From: Veillonella rodentium
Lineage (GTDB): Bacteria > Bacillota > Negativicutes > Veillonellales > Veillonellaceae
Length of the DNA stretch: 64,000 nucleotides
Reading direction: 5' to 3'
Assembly: GCF_900187285.1 (NCBI RefSeq)
Contig: NZ_LT906470.1
Coordinates: 1,977,291-2,041,290 of the forward strand
The position numbers and the translations under genes are program-made. The stretch's first letter is position 1. Each line of letters starts with the position of its first letter. Positions 34,005 through 43,634 of the stretch are shown piece by piece. The notes below the pieces were generated by a model. That model was given only the letters and a program-made list of their open reading frames with translations. It did no database searches and was not told where the DNA came from.

Positions 34005-36476
34005 TTATAATTCTTCTTCGTTTTCGATTTCCCCTGCCGGAATGACAGCAATGCTCGCAACCTTATCGCCTTCGTCAAGGTTCTGCGTTTTCACGCCGGA
34101 AATAGCTTTGCCCTTCTTAACGGCAATATCGTTCATGTTGAAGCGGATAATCTTGCCCTGCTCGGAAATGAGCATCACTTCGTCATCATTATGAACGACC
34201 TCTACAGCCACGACATCGCCGGTCTTGTTCGTGATCTTAAAGTTCTTCGAGCCCTTACCGCCGCGTTTCTGCAATGTGTACGCATCCGCATCATTGCGCT
34301 TGCCGAAGCCTTCTTCGGAGATGGTGAAGATCTGCACATCCCGTTCCTCTGTATCAAGGACACCGGCACCGACAACGACATCGCCCGTATTGAGCTTAAT
34401 ACCGCGCACACCGTGAGCCGCCCGCTTCATGAGGCGCGCATCATTTTCGTTAAAGCGGATAGCGATACCGAGTTTCGTACCGATCAGAATATCCTGATTG
34501 CCAGTCGTCACATTGACGGAAATCAAGCGGTCCCCCTCATCGAGATTAATCGCATTGAGGCCGGAACGACGAATGTTGCGGTATTCTTCGATAGCTGTAC
34601 GTTTCACGACGCCGAGCTCCGTCACCATGAATAAGTTTACATCTTCCTGTATACGTTCAAGATCGATCATGGTCGTAACCGATTCACCCACGGCGAGCGG
34701 CAATACATTGACCATCGCGGTACCGCGGGAATTGCGTGAACCCGCTTCCGGTACTTCGTACGCCTTGAGACGATACGTACGGCCCGTAGACGTGAAGAAT
34801 AGCAAGGTATTATGCGTCCGCACGTGCATAATCTGCGTTACATAATCATCTTCCTTCGTCTTCATGCCGATAACGCCGGCGCCGCCTTTATGCTGGTTGC
34901 GATATACGTTCGCATTCATGCGCTTGATATACCCCTGTTTCGTCAAGGTGATAACCATTTCTTCGTCAGCGATGAGGTCCTCCACATCAAGGTCGGACGT
35001 ATCGATCGTGATTTCAGAACGACGAGGATCGCCGTATTTCTTCTTCATGTCGTCCAGTTCGTCCTTAACGATTTGACGCTGACGCGCTTCGCTGGCAAGG
35101 ATAGCTTTCAAATCTTCGATCAATGCCAACAATTCCTTGTATTCGTCTTCGATTTTCTCGCGTTCCAAACCTGTTAAACGGCGTAAACGCATGTCGAGGA
35201 TGGCCACCGCCTGCTTTTCTGAAAGCCCGAATTTTTCCATCAATGCGTTGCGTGCGATGTCGTCCGTTTGGGAACTGCGAATCGTCGCGATCACTTCATC
35301 GATGTGGTCCAGTGCAATCAATAAGCCTTCCAGGATGTGAGCGCGCGCTTCCGCTTTATTGAGTTCAAAGCGCGTACGGCGTACGATTACATCGAGGCGA
35401 TGATTTAAGTAGTAACCCAAGACTTCTTTCAAATTCAATACGCGAGGATGACCGTCCACGAGGGCGAGCATAATCACGCCGAATGTTTCCTGAAGTTGGG
35501 TATGTTTATACAATTTATTAAGCACGATATCCGGTTGCACATCAGCGCGCAATTCGATAACGATGCGCAAACCCTGACGGTCGGATTCGTCACGCAATGC
35601 GGTGATACCGTCCACAACCTTGTCACGACTGAGATTCGCGATGCTTTCAATCACACGAGCCTTGTTGACCTGATATGGAATTTCGGTAACCACAATTCTA
35701 TGCTTGCCCTTGGACATCTCTTCGATAGATGCACGGGCGCGCATTTTCACGCTGCCGCGACCTGTGGCATATGCTTTTTTGATACCTTCCCGGCCCAAAA
35801 TAAGCGCCCCTGTCGGGAAGTCAGGCCCTTTGATGGCTTTCATCAATTCATCCACAGTCACATCCGGATTGTCGATGAGCATCGCAAGACCGTTACACAC
35901 CTCGTTGAGATTATGCGGCGGAATATTTGTCGCCATCCCTACGGCGATACCGCTGGAGCCGTTGATGAGAAGATTCGGAATCTTCGCCGGCAAAACGGTC
36001 GGTTCCTGCAAGCTTTCATCATAATTCGGCATGAAATCAACGGTTTCCTTGTCGATATCGGCAAGCATTTCCATCGTGATCTTCGCCATACGAACCTCGG
36101 TATAACGCATCGCAGCGGCACTATCGCCGTCGATGGAACCGAAGTTACCGTGCCCGTCCACCAATAGGTAACGGGTATTGAAATCCTGCGCCAAACGAAC
36201 CGTCGCATCGTAAACGGAGCTATCCCCATGTGGATGATACTTACCGAGTACGTCACCGACGATACGGGCGGATTTCTTGTACGGCTTGTTCGGCGTCATG
36301 CCTGTTTCGTGCATAGCGTACAAAATTCGACGATGCACCGGCTTCAAACCGTCGCGCACATCCGGAAGCGCACGCATAACGATTACGGACATAGCGTAAT
36401 CGATGTACGCGTTCTTCATTTCTTTATCAATCTGAACGGGATGAATATTCCCGTGGGACCACTGTTGGTCTGCCAC
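34005..36476 (-). CDS. gyrA: DNA gyrase subunit A
   Basis: An 823-residue type II topoisomerase A subunit that cuts and reseals DNA to introduce negative supercoils with GyrB. Visible: catalytic Tyr125 in AAAMRYTE, the quinolone region [10 protein letters not shown] (81-90) with Ser86 and Asp90 at the positions of E. coli Ser83 and Asp87, both wild-type, and the GyrA box QKRGGKG in the C-terminal beta-propeller, which separates gyrase from topoisomerase IV. It starts at a GTG (36476) with TGAGGTGA upstream. It is alone here, not beside gyrB. Confidence 0.97.
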   Translation of the reverse strand: MADQQWSHGNIHPVQIDKEMKNAYIDYAMSVIVMRALPDVRDGLKPVHRRILYAMHETGMTPNKPYKKSARIVGDVLGKYHPHGDSSVYDATVRLAQDFNTRYLLVDGHGNFGSIDGDSAAAMRYTEVRMAKITMEMLADIDKETVDFMPNYDESLQEPTVLPAKIPNLLINGSSGIAVGMATNIPPHNLNEVCNGLAMLIDNPDVTVDELMKAIKGPDFPTGALILGREGIKKAYATGRGSVKMRARASIEEMSKGKHRIVVTEIPYQVNKARVIESIANLSRDKVVDGITALRDESDRQGLRIVIELRADVQPDIVLNKLYKHTQLQETFGVIMLALVDGHPRVLNLKEVLGYYLNHRLDVIVRRTRFELNKAEARAHILEGLLIALDHIDEVIATIRSSQTDDIARNALMEKFGLSEKQAVAILDMRLRRLTGLEREKIEDEYKELLALIEDLKAILASEARQRQIVKDELDDMKKKYGDPRRSEITIDTSDLDVEDLIADEEMVITLTKQGYIKRMNANVYRNQHKGGAGVIGMKTKEDDYVTQIMHVRTHNTLLFFTSTGRTYRLKAYEVPEAGSRNSRGTAMVNVLPLAVGESVTTMIDLERIQEDVNLFMVTELGVVKRTAIEEYRNIRRSGLNAINLDEGDRLISVNVTTGNQDILIGTKLGIAIRFNENDARLMKRAAHGVRGIKLNTGDVVVGAGVLDTEERDVQIFTISEEGFGKRNDADAYTLQKRGGKGSKNFKITNKTGDVVAVEVVHNDDEVMLISEQGKIIRFNMNDIAVKKGKAISGVKTQNLDEGDKVASIAVIPAGEIENEEEL

Positions 36477-36582
36477 AATCTCACCTCATTTTACTAACAC
36501 TGATACTGATTCATCATATAATTATAGCATTTTTCCTGATTTATCGCTATTGTTCTTATGAATTCTGTGAAAGTTTAGTTAC

Positions 36583-37398
36583 CTAATTAACTCTATTCTT
36601 CGCATCACTTATTCTACGATTAAAATATTCCCCTAATCCACTCTCTAGCTTAGAGGTATCAAAAGAAGAACTACCGTAAGCATTGAGCAACGTAGCACGC
36701 CAATCATCTTTTCCCTTGAACCAAATAGCCTCAATATAACCGGCTTTGGTCTTATCCTGTTCACCAATCGGCAGATAGTAAAAAGAAACCTTCCGCCCGA
36801 ATAAAGGACGCAACAGCGCCTCATCATCATTCGGCTTATAGAGTGCATATATTTTCTTCAACATAGTAACCATGTCGGCACCTTTCACCGTGTGGTCTAC
36901 AAAGATAAATTCACCTTCATCAAAAAGCGGTACTTCACTCATGCCGGTCTGTCGTTTTAATTTGGAACGTGTCAGCATCGCCTGCTCATCGACCGTAGCC
37001 GTTCGCATTCCATAACTCCGAGCTAATTCACTGATTTTACCGTTTAAATGATTTAAATACGCCTCTGCATATGCAAAATCCGCATTCGTATTCCTCTGAC
37101 CACCGGGAACCGGCAATGTCGGACGTTTTACATTAGAGCGCGTCGAAAAAGAGAAACCATTGTGTTCATCATAAAACACACACACATTCCGCTGAAACGG
37201 CTTCTCCTTTTCCACCACAGACGACTGCAATACCAGCTGAGGATTGCAAACCTTAAATTCCTTCTCAATGCCCGCCTTTACATCATCCGGCGATGCCGGA
37301 TCACCATTGGACGTCGTCCAGATGAAGTCACAACCACTCAATAAAAAACTTGAAATACAAACTGCAACTAACAGCACATACCTAACACAAAGCCGCAT
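36583..37398 (-). CDS. Uncharacterised lipoprotein
   Basis: A 271-residue lipoprotein: MRLCVRYVLLVAVCISSFLLSGC gives a signal peptide with lipobox LLSGC. The mature part (DFIWTTSNGDPASPDDVKAGIEKEF...) is mixed alpha/beta with no recognised domain; a C-terminal stretch has FGRKVSFYYLPIGEQDKTKAGYIEAIWFKGKDDWRATLLNAYG. Probably anchored in the periplasmic space. Start ATG 37398 follows GGGGAGG. It lies upstream of sfsA on the same strand order but is separated by 180 bp and a hairpin. Confidence 0.65.
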   Translation of the reverse strand: MRLCVRYVLLVAVCISSFLLSGCDFIWTTSNGDPASPDDVKAGIEKEFKVCNPQLVLQSSVVEKEKPFQRNVCVFYDEHNGFSFSTRSNVKRPTLPVPGGQRNTNADFAYAEAYLNHLNGKISELARSYGMRTATVDEQAMLTRSKLKRQTGMSEVPLFDEGEFIFVDHTVKGADMVTMLKKIYALYKPNDDEALLRPLFGRKVSFYYLPIGEQDKTKAGYIEAIWFKGKDDWRATLLNAYGSSSFDTSKLESGLGEYFNRRISDAKNRVN

Positions 37399-37515
37399 AC
37401 ACACACCTCCCCACACAACCAACTCTCCACTACTCTATTTCAAATGAAATATGCTGATGCAACTGTTGAAAGGACTAAATTATTATTGATGGGACATCTT
37501 TATAACTAAAGTTTT

Positions 37516-37587
37516 AAAAAGTGCCACTACCTATTGATGAACGACTTAGCTCGCTTTGGAGCGAAGAAATAGGTAGTGGCACTTTTT
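37516..37587. repeat. Class I hairpin element (copy e), terminator of sfsA-DUF123
   Basis: A 20-bp perfect stem (37516-37535 with 37568-37587) around GATGAACGACTTAGCTCGC...TTTGGAGCGA. The tip has its own small stem TCGC-GCGA. It ends 43 bp beyond the sfsA stop. Confidence 0.75.
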
Positions 37588-37629
37588 AGCTAATTAAGCC
37601 ATATAACTCCTGGGCCCCATCAATAATGA

Positions 37630-38943
37630 TTAACCATTAACTAGTTCATCTAGCATATTCATCCGAAACTCCTCAATCACATCCATGAACCCTTTATTAT
37701 GTATCGGGTTTTCCGTCATTCCGAACAGATGGCTGTTGCACTCACAGTCGCTGCACCCGAAGTTCGGTACATCCCATTCCGCAATAGCTCGCACCGCATC
37801 AGCCAGAGCGCATTCTACGTCAATTTCGCTTTCGCCCATAGTTGTACCCATAATTATTCCCCTATCGGTTACGCTCACATCGATTGCGCCCACAGCGGTG
37901 CTTTCACGAACAGGCGAGTCGTCGTTAGCGAACTCACGCTGTATCTGAGCACCAAGCGTCATGGCCTGCGGGTGCCCGCTGGTTCGTATCGGCAGGCCTC
38001 CGATCATTTCACAGTGCCCGCGGAAATAATCCAAATGCCAATGCATCTTCTTGCGTTTTCGTTTATGCCGCTCGATGCGCTTTGTGAGGTTCGCCTTCGC
38101 AGAGCCTACATACATATAATAGCCCGCCTTGAAATGCATCATTCCTTTGGAACCGATTTCAAGTTCCAAATCGCGATCCAGATGCATCACCATGACGTAC
38201 ACACCGCTATCATGAGCTTCGCTGGCAAGAACTGCACCGGGATACATACATTCACGGGCGACCGTCGGCATGGCAAAGGTGTCATCCCACGCTACGGCAA
38301 CGGCTTTCCAGTCAAGATGCGGCGCCACCTCTTTAAAGGTCTGGGCAAACGCGAGATCCGTATGGTAATCCGGCAGGAACCACCGGGCCCTGTCCCATTG
38401 AACAAGAAACAGCACGCCCGTGTGATACCCTTCATCCTGTAATTCCTTTAAATGCAGCAGATGCTTGCGACCGCGCTCGGTAATAGCATCCGGAAACATG
38501 GCGCCCGTCTTGGAAAACAATGTGCAGGACTTGACCTCCAGCAGAAATTCCTCACCATGATCATTCGTTAAAAGTAAATCAAAGCGCGATGACGTGCCGT
38601 GAACTTTCACGGTATATTCGCGGCGTACGACGCGCCACTGTTCCCAGCCGGGAATGAGCCGATTCTCAATGAGATGCTGAGCCACATCATTACTGTAATT
38701 TGTATCGAGCATGATGACCTGCCCGTCCCGCTCGATACCGACCACGCGAAACTGTGTCTTCGCATCAGGCTTGCTGTGAGGCACTGCATACATGATGATA
38801 CCGGGAAACAGCAGTTCCCACATGCGACCCGGATTCGGCAAATGAGCAGTCACAACCTCGCCGTCCAGTTCAATGTGAACGACGAAACGATTGGGCCGAT
38901 TCACAAAACGTCCCTTCAATATAGTGTCATATAATACTTTCAT
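37630..38943 (-). CDS. sfsA: SfsA fused to a DUF123 (GIY-YIG-like) domain
   Basis: A 437-residue fusion. Residues 1 to ~232 are SfsA (MKVLYDTILKGRFVNRPNRFVVHIELDGEVVTAHLPNPGRMWELL, and GTSSRFDLLLTNDHGEEFLLEVKSCTL, with the PD-(D/E)xK-like acidic and lysine residues), a putative nucleic-acid-binding or nuclease fold. Residues ~240-415 match DUF123: SGVYVMVMHLDRDLELEIGSKGMMHFKAGYYMYVGSAKANLTKRIERHKRKRKKMHWHLDYFRGH, related to GIY-YIG endonucleases, and a cysteine cluster GCSDCECNSHLF. SfsA is usually ~230 residues alone, so the fusion is notable. The start has a TGAGG site. Confidence 0.88.
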   Translation of the reverse strand: MKVLYDTILKGRFVNRPNRFVVHIELDGEVVTAHLPNPGRMWELLFPGIIMYAVPHSKPDAKTQFRVVGIERDGQVIMLDTNYSNDVAQHLIENRLIPGWEQWRVVRREYTVKVHGTSSRFDLLLTNDHGEEFLLEVKSCTLFSKTGAMFPDAITERGRKHLLHLKELQDEGYHTGVLFLVQWDRARWFLPDYHTDLAFAQTFKEVAPHLDWKAVAVAWDDTFAMPTVARECMYPGAVLASEAHDSGVYVMVMHLDRDLELEIGSKGMMHFKAGYYMYVGSAKANLTKRIERHKRKRKKMHWHLDYFRGHCEMIGGLPIRTSGHPQAMTLGAQIQREFANDDSPVRESTAVGAIDVSVTDRGIIMGTTMGESEIDVECALADAVRAIAEWDVPNFGCSDCECNSHLFGMTENPIHNKGFMDVIEEFRMNMLDELVNG

Positions 38944-39179
38944 ATAACCTCATGTGCTATGTATATAAATCAACTGAATCCACATTTTTTAATGATATAC
39001 TATAAGAAAACTACCTTTATTATACAGAATATGACGACAGGAATCTAATGTTCCCATAATCCGATACAGCAGCTGTCCGTACCGTATATCATTTATATAG
39101 TGCATAATTAGTATTAATAATTAGTATTGAAAGCTTCAAATTATGTAGCTGAAGTTACATTCATTATCATCGAAATGTA

Positions 39180-39400
39180 TTATACTAAGGACCATAAGGT
39201 CAGTATTCCAAATACCCATGCTGATCTCTGCGCCGGGTTTTGATGAGGCATCGCCTAGTTGATCTCATTACGCTGTTCGTATTTAAATGCGAAGCTTTCA
39301 CAAAACCCTACGGCGTATTAGATAACATATAAAAAATTACATAGATTAACTAAGTAGTTTAGCCACAATCCTCCGCAGAGAGGGGCTCGAGAAAGGATTT
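39180..39400 (+). promoter_or_regulatory. Structured leader upstream of the siroheme-type reductase gene
   Basis: GCGCCGGGTTTTG (39231-39243) can pair with CAAAACCCTACGGCG (39301-39315), closing a multi-branched region with TTCGTATTTAAATGCGAA as one internal hairpin. Just before the start, AATCCT (39368-39373) can pair with the AGGATT ribosome site region at 39392-39397. This layout fits a cis-regulatory RNA that controls translation; no known riboswitch family is recognised. Confidence 0.45.
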
Positions 39401-39403
39401 ATC

Positions 39404-40360
39404 ATGGCACAAATCGCAGCAAATTTACAACGCATTAAAAACGGTCAACGCCGTTATGCAATTACACCGCGTATTCCGGCGGGTTTCATTCAACCGGATC
39501 AATTACAGAAATATATCGACGTAGCGAACAAATTCGGGGCCGTCCTCAAATTGACGGGCAGCCAACGCATTATGATTACGAATTTGAAAGCTGAGAGCGT
39601 GGACCAGGCGTGGGAAATGCTCGGCATGGAACCGGCTTACACCGTGTCCAATCGCGTGCGCAGCGTCAAAATCTGCCCGGGCACGACGTTCTGTAAGCGT
39701 GCTAAACAGGACAGCGTCCATCTCGGCATGCAGATTGAACGCAAGTATCTATCCGAGGAAATGCCCAGCAAGATGAAAATCGGCATTTCCGGTTGTCCGA
39801 ATTCCTGTACTGAAAGCCGCATGAAAGACGTCGGCGTCATCGGTACCGTTGAGGGCTGGAATGTATACGCAGGCGGCAGCGGCGGTGCTCACCCTCGCAT
39901 CGGCGACCTCATTGCAGAGGTGAAAACAGAAAAAGAAGCTCTTGCATTAGTCGACAGAATCATCGCCTATTACAAAGAAAACGCACAAATTGAACGGATG
40001 GGCGAATTCATCGACCGCATCGGTTTAGAGGCTTTCAAAGCGGCCGTATTGGGCGACCTCGAAGGGGCTCCCGCTGAAAGTAAATCCGATGAGCCGGCTG
40101 TATTCTTGCCGGGCCAGGGCAACGATCCTATCGTGGAACAGCCCCGCCTCGAAGCAGGCGCTCCGATTACGCCGGACACAATCATTCGCGACATCGTGGA
40201 TACCTATCCGGTCGTTGTACCCGTATTACAAAGCATCGGCATGGGCTGCCTCGGCTGTCCGTCTTCTACGGCTGAACCATTGTGGCAGGCCGCAGAAATT
40301 CACGGTGTAAACGTATACGATTTAATAGAAAAATTAGAAACTGCACGCAAAGGAGCTTAA
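39404..40360 (+). CDS. Siroheme-type sulfite/nitrite reductase-domain protein with DUF1858
   Basis: A 318-residue protein. Residues ~1-210 correspond to the ferredoxin-like and 4Fe-4S/siroheme halves of sulfite/nitrite reductases: GQRRYAITPRIPAGFIQPDQL, then CPGTTFCKRAKQD and SGCPNSCTESRMKDVGVIG, giving the CxxxxxC...CxxxC cysteine set. Residues ~250-315 are a DUF1858 domain (DTIIRDIVDTYPVVVPVLQSIGMGCLGCPS), common in Fe-S and hybrid-cluster contexts. It is smaller than complete reductases, so probably an electron-handling redox protein of unknown acceptor. The ATG follows GAAAGGAT. The following gene starts 1 bp after the stop. Confidence 0.8.
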   Translation: MAQIAANLQRIKNGQRRYAITPRIPAGFIQPDQLQKYIDVANKFGAVLKLTGSQRIMITNLKAESVDQAWEMLGMEPAYTVSNRVRSVKICPGTTFCKRAKQDSVHLGMQIERKYLSEEMPSKMKIGISGCPNSCTESRMKDVGVIGTVEGWNVYAGGSGGAHPRIGDLIAEVKTEKEALALVDRIIAYYKENAQIERMGEFIDRIGLEAFKAAVLGDLEGAPAESKSDEPAVFLPGQGNDPIVEQPRLEAGAPITPDTIIRDIVDTYPVVVPVLQSIGMGCLGCPSSTAEPLWQAAEIHGVNVYDLIEKLETARKGA

Positions 40361-40361
40361 C

Positions 40362-41027
40362 ATGTCCGCATTCTTAGGTCACATTCACTACTGGTTATAT
40401 CGCAAAATTCAATTACTCGTGGAACGGGAAAATCTGATTCTGGAAAAAACATCGAAGGTTGTCGACGATCTGGCTGACGAACTGCACGCCATTTCCATCG
40501 ATACCTACGGAGAACCTATCAATCCGAGTATTCCTCTCGAAAATATCATCGACCACGGCAATATCCACGGCTGGTTGTCCAATCAGATGAACATCGCCTC
40601 TGTTCGCGAAGCGGCTTTCATCAAAGACCTGCTCGATACGAACTCCGGCGACGAAGCGGTTCACGTGGTGACGGCAATTCTGGATGCCTTCGCGGTGCAG
40701 GGCCAGGCATGCGGGATCGTGGCACAGGACAGCCTTGCGGAAAATACGGCGCCTGCGATTTACAACGCGCTGCAGAATTACTATGTAAACGGCATGCCTT
40801 GCGACGGTGGCGACCAGATCGTTACTGACAGCGAAGACGAATTCACATGGGTCGGCGACCACAAATTACAGGCGGGCTACTGGCGCACGGCGGGCATCGA
40901 CCATAAATTCATGGAACTGGCGTACCAGACATGGTTCGAGGCATTTGTGAAAGCAATCGATCCTGCATTCGAACTCGTCACAACTGAGGAAAACGGTACC
41001 CGTTTATATTCCATTCATAAAAAATGA
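40362..41027 (+). CDS. Conserved hypothetical protein coupled to the siroheme-type reductase
   Basis: A 221-residue soluble protein I do not recognise. It starts MSAFLGHIHYWLYRKIQLLVERENLILE, has an acidic helical middle (ENIIDHGNIHGWLSNQMNIASVREAAFIKDLL) and a C-terminal region with MPCDGGDQIVTDSEDEFTWVGDHKLQAGYWRTAGID and two cysteines. The ATG follows the previous stop by one base with AAAGGAGC inside that gene, so translation is coupled and a partner role (maturation or sensor) for the reductase is likely. It ends at a rho-independent terminator. Confidence 0.65.
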   Translation: MSAFLGHIHYWLYRKIQLLVERENLILEKTSKVVDDLADELHAISIDTYGEPINPSIPLENIIDHGNIHGWLSNQMNIASVREAAFIKDLLDTNSGDEAVHVVTAILDAFAVQGQACGIVAQDSLAENTAPAIYNALQNYYVNGMPCDGGDQIVTDSEDEFTWVGDHKLQAGYWRTAGIDHKFMELAYQTWFEAFVKAIDPAFELVTTEENGTRLYSIHKK

Positions 41028-41077
41028 TGAAACCATTTGATAAAACCATTTAGAATAAAATATATGTATTGAAAGAT

Positions 41078-41105
41078 GAGCGTAAACTTACGCTCGTTTT
41101 TTCAT
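41078..41105 (+). terminator. Terminator of the siroheme-type redox operon
   Basis: GAGCGT and ACGCTC (41078-41083 with 41090-41095) form a short stem followed by GTTTTTT. Confidence 0.8.
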
Positions 41106-41286
41106 ATAATAACCTTGAAAAATTATTATGATTTTGAATTTCTATATATTTCTACATAACTGTAGCTACAGGTACATAATTGATAAGTAATTTCATTTAT
41201 AATGTACTCATAAGGTAATTACACAATGTAAATTAAAAGTTAGCGTAAGCTTTCAAAATACAAAAGCTGGAATTAGGAGGTCTATT

Positions 41287-41574
41287 ATGACAGGCACAGT
41301 AAATCAAGAATTAGGTTTATTATTTCAAGGTCCGAACTACGTCATCGTGAAAAAAGGCGGCAAAGCCGGTGAGAAAGTCGAAAAACACAACCATCCGGAA
41401 GCCAACGTCATCTTCACGGTCGTAAAAGGCAAAGTACAGGTATTCCTCAACGAAACTGAAGAACACATCCTCGTACCGGGCCAAGTACTCGAATTCAACG
41501 GCGACAACTATATCCAGGCAACACTCGTGGAAGACAGCGAATTCGTAGTAAACCTTATCCATAAACCGGAATAA
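41287..41574 (+). CDS. Small cupin-domain protein
   Basis: A 95-residue single cupin: GGKAGEKVEKHNHPEANVIFTVVKGKVQVFL is motif 1 with the His-x-His and Glu metal ligands, and LVPGQVLEFNGDNYIQATLVEDSEFVVNLI is the second half. Such proteins bind a metal or small ligand; substrate unknown. The ATG follows TTAGGAGG. It is a single gene with two terminators after it. High codon-usage bias (repeated GAA, AAA, GTA) suggests strong expression. Confidence 0.85.
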   Translation: MTGTVNQELGLLFQGPNYVIVKKGGKAGEKVEKHNHPEANVIFTVVKGKVQVFLNETEEHILVPGQVLEFNGDNYIQATLVEDSEFVVNLIHKPE

Positions 41575-41611
41575 CAAAATTAATGGCTATAAAATAGCTT
41601 TTATATAAATA

Positions 41612-41688
41612 ATGGACGGTTATACCGTCCAATCAATAAATAACCCCCTACGGTTAGAGTAAGTAACATCTAACGTAGGGGGTTATTT
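41612..41688 (+). terminator. Double terminator after the cupin gene
   Basis: TGGACGG pairs with CCGTCCA at 41612-41631, then AATAACCCCCTACG (41635-41651) pairs with CGTAGGGGGTTATT (41674-41687) with flanking A and T runs. The second stem can also serve the minus strand, where the nitroreductase gene ends. Confidence 0.8.
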
Positions 41689-41825
41689 GTACCCATCCAC
41701 GATTTATTTGGAATTTATTCTCCATATTTCTATATAGAAATCGTATACTGTTATCCCCACAATATAAAATCCCTGTCAGTAGAAAATTTATAGAATAAAT
41801 ATATAATTAACATTTCAATAGATGA

Positions 41826-42347
41826 TTAAAACGAATTATACGTCGTTAAATCATTAATATCAAAACGCGCCGTATGCCCCGGAGCAGGAACACTTTCAGC
41901 ATGAGGGTAACCGATCGGAATAACAGCCACAGGAATGATATTGTCCGGCAAGGAAAATAACTCATGGATCTTATCCGGATCAAAATAAGCCACCCAGGTG
42001 CTGCCCAAACCTAAATCCACCACCTCAAGTATAATATGAGTCGCTACAATACTTGCATCTACGACCCCCATATCCTCATTATCAAAAGAGCGTTTCCAGC
42101 TGACCTTGTTATCGTAGCAGACAATAATCGCTAACGGTGCGTTAAAATGACACGGTGTACAATCCTTCAACCGATTTAAACTATCCGCCGAATCGAGCAC
42201 AAGAAGCCTCTGCGGCTGATTATTATGAGCCGTAGGCACCAATCCGGCAACCTCTAAAAGCGAATCAACCTTCTCCTGCTCCACCTGTTTAGTGTCAAAC
42301 TTCCGAACAGAATACCGACTTGCTGCTAACGATTTAAAACCTTCCAT
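41826..42347 (-). CDS. Nitroreductase family protein
   Basis: A 173-residue FMN-dependent nitroreductase fold protein: MEGFKSLAASRYSVRKFDTKQVEQEKVDSLLEVAGLVPTAHNNQPQRLLVL carries the N-terminal Arg-Ser/Arg FMN phosphate contacts, and VATHIILEVVDLGLGSTWVAYFDPDKIHELFSLPDNIIPVAVIPIGYP is the central helix and second FMN region. It reduces nitro compounds, quinones or flavins with NAD(P)H; substrate unknown. The start has AAAAGGAG upstream. Confidence 0.9.
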   Translation of the reverse strand: MEGFKSLAASRYSVRKFDTKQVEQEKVDSLLEVAGLVPTAHNNQPQRLLVLDSADSLNRLKDCTPCHFNAPLAIIVCYDNKVSWKRSFDNEDMGVVDASIVATHIILEVVDLGLGSTWVAYFDPDKIHELFSLPDNIIPVAVIPIGYPHAESVPAPGHTARFDINDLTTYNSF

Positions 42348-42430
42348 TGAACCTCACTCCTTTTCTGTATAAAATGCCTTAAAAAATCTCTATACCCAAC
42401 GCCTTAAAATAATAACTCAGCTAGATAAAA

Positions 42431-42487
42431 AGACCCCAAAAACCGACTTAGTACCCTCGTGTAAAGTAAATCAACTTTACTCCGACC
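42431..42487. repeat. Degenerate class I element
   Basis: AAAAACCGACTTAGTACCC at 42438-42456 keeps the left tip motif, followed by a separate hairpin GTAAAGT-ACTTTAC; the matching right half is lost. It lies upstream of the nitroreductase gene. Confidence 0.45.
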
Positions 42488-42519
42488 TCTAACGCTTTAA
42501 AAGAATAATCTATATAAAA

Positions 42520-42593
42520 GACAATCCCCCTTCGGAAAACGACTTAGCGCACGCTAGTGGGTGGCTTTGGAAGCTTTCCGAAGGGGGATTGTC
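42520..42593. repeat. Class I hairpin element (copy f), terminator of ompH
   Basis: A 19-bp perfect stem (42520-42538 with 42575-42593) around ACGACTTAGCGCACGC...GGCTTTGGAAGC. It ends 14 bp beyond the ompH stop. Confidence 0.78.
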
Positions 42594-42606
42594 ACCCCAA
42601 AAGAGA

Positions 42607-43065
42607 TTATTTTTTAAGGCGTTTAATTACTTCATCGGTAATATTTTCAATTTTGCTGTCTTTATCAGCAGCGCGGATTGTGTATGGATCATCCAAAACT
42701 ACATCCATGTGTTTTTCAACGCGGATTGTTTCTACTGCGTTGTGAATCGACTGCATCATAGGTTCAGCAATTTTATTGATTTCTTCGTTTTCCTTTTGAA
42801 GCAATGGAGCTACGGATTTATTGAATTCAGCTTCAGCTTGTGCTTTATCCTGAATTTTTTCAATTTCAGCAACTTTCTTCTCAATTTGTGGACGGTATTG
42901 AGCGTCTACCTGTTGCATTTTCATATCCAAAGCGCCATAACCGGGATAGCTGTTAACTACCTGACTCATATTCACCAAGCCGATATTAGCCGCACTTGCT
43001 ACAGCTGCAGTAGCGGAAAGAGCGCCAACGATAGCTAGAGTTGTTAATTTCTTAGTTACGTTCAT
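42607..43065 (-). CDS. OmpH/Skp-family periplasmic chaperone
   Basis: A 152-residue protein with signal peptide MNVTKKLTTLAIVGALSATAAVASA, then IGLVNMSQVVNSYPGYGALDMKMQQVDAQYRPQIEKKVAEIEKIQDKAQAEAEFNKSVAPLLQKENEEINKIAEPMM, a long helical hairpin, and a C-terminal beta strand MDVVLDDPYTIRAADKDSKIENITDEVIKRLKK. Skp captures outer-membrane proteins in the periplasm, consistent with a diderm cell envelope. The start has GAGGAGG upstream. It stands alone here, away from bamA. Confidence 0.88.
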   Translation of the reverse strand: MNVTKKLTTLAIVGALSATAAVASAANIGLVNMSQVVNSYPGYGALDMKMQQVDAQYRPQIEKKVAEIEKIQDKAQAEAEFNKSVAPLLQKENEEINKIAEPMMQSIHNAVETIRVEKHMDVVLDDPYTIRAADKDSKIENITDEVIKRLKK

Positions 43066-43212
43066 CTAAAATCCTCCTCAACAGTAAAGTCTCATCACAC
43101 TATCAACTAGTGCACTGTTTAACTATATCAAATCTCGGAAACTTTCACAAGACTCTATCATATAGAATAATAAGGGCCCATGAACTCATCATGAACCCTT
43201 ATAAATAAAGCT

Positions 43213-43593
43213 CTATTGCGCTTCATCATTCAAATAAATATACTTGTCGGATTTGAGCTTGGACACGAGATCCGGCACCAGACCGATAAGACGATCGAAG
43301 CTGCTGCTGTAAGGATTCCCCTTGATGTTAAACAACTCGATGCGATCCCCTTTGATAACGAGAATAGCGCTCGGTTCCATGCGCGCACCGCCGCCACCGC
43401 CGCCGGATTCCTGACTTTTATTGGCAACATTATGATTCGTACCGGTCCCGAAACCGAAGGTTACGTCCACGAACGGCACCAATGTGGTATCGCCGATCTG
43501 CACCGCCTCGCCCACAACGGTTTCCACCTTGATCATATTTTTAAATTTCTCAAATAGGACTTCCAAATTCTCTTTTACATTACTGTTCTCCAT
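43213..43593 (-). CDS. GerW/YtfJ family protein
   Basis: A 126-residue cytoplasmic protein: ENLEVLFEKFKNMIKVETVVGEAVQIGDTTLVPFVDVTFGFGTG, a glycine-rich central loop (QESGGGGGGARMEPSAILVIK) and GNPYSSSFDRLIGLVPDLV. This is the YtfJ/GerW family, best known from spore germination in Bacillus. Veillonella-like bacteria do not sporulate, so the role here is unknown. ATG 43593 has GGAGG 7 bp upstream (a preceding GTG overlaps that site). It follows the DUF2953 gene by 41 bp, as in Bacillus. Confidence 0.9.
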   Translation of the reverse strand: MENSNVKENLEVLFEKFKNMIKVETVVGEAVQIGDTTLVPFVDVTFGFGTGTNHNVANKSQESGGGGGGARMEPSAILVIKGDRIELFNIKGNPYSSSFDRLIGLVPDLVSKLKSDKYIYLNDEAQ

Positions 43594-43634
43594 CACAGTA
43601 CCTCCGCTATTTCATCAGGTTACTATCGTGAAAG

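Noticed and set aside
39180..39400. Leader as a SAM, T-box, fluoride or molybdenum-cofactor riboswitch
   Set aside because: None of the core conserved blocks of these families could be found.
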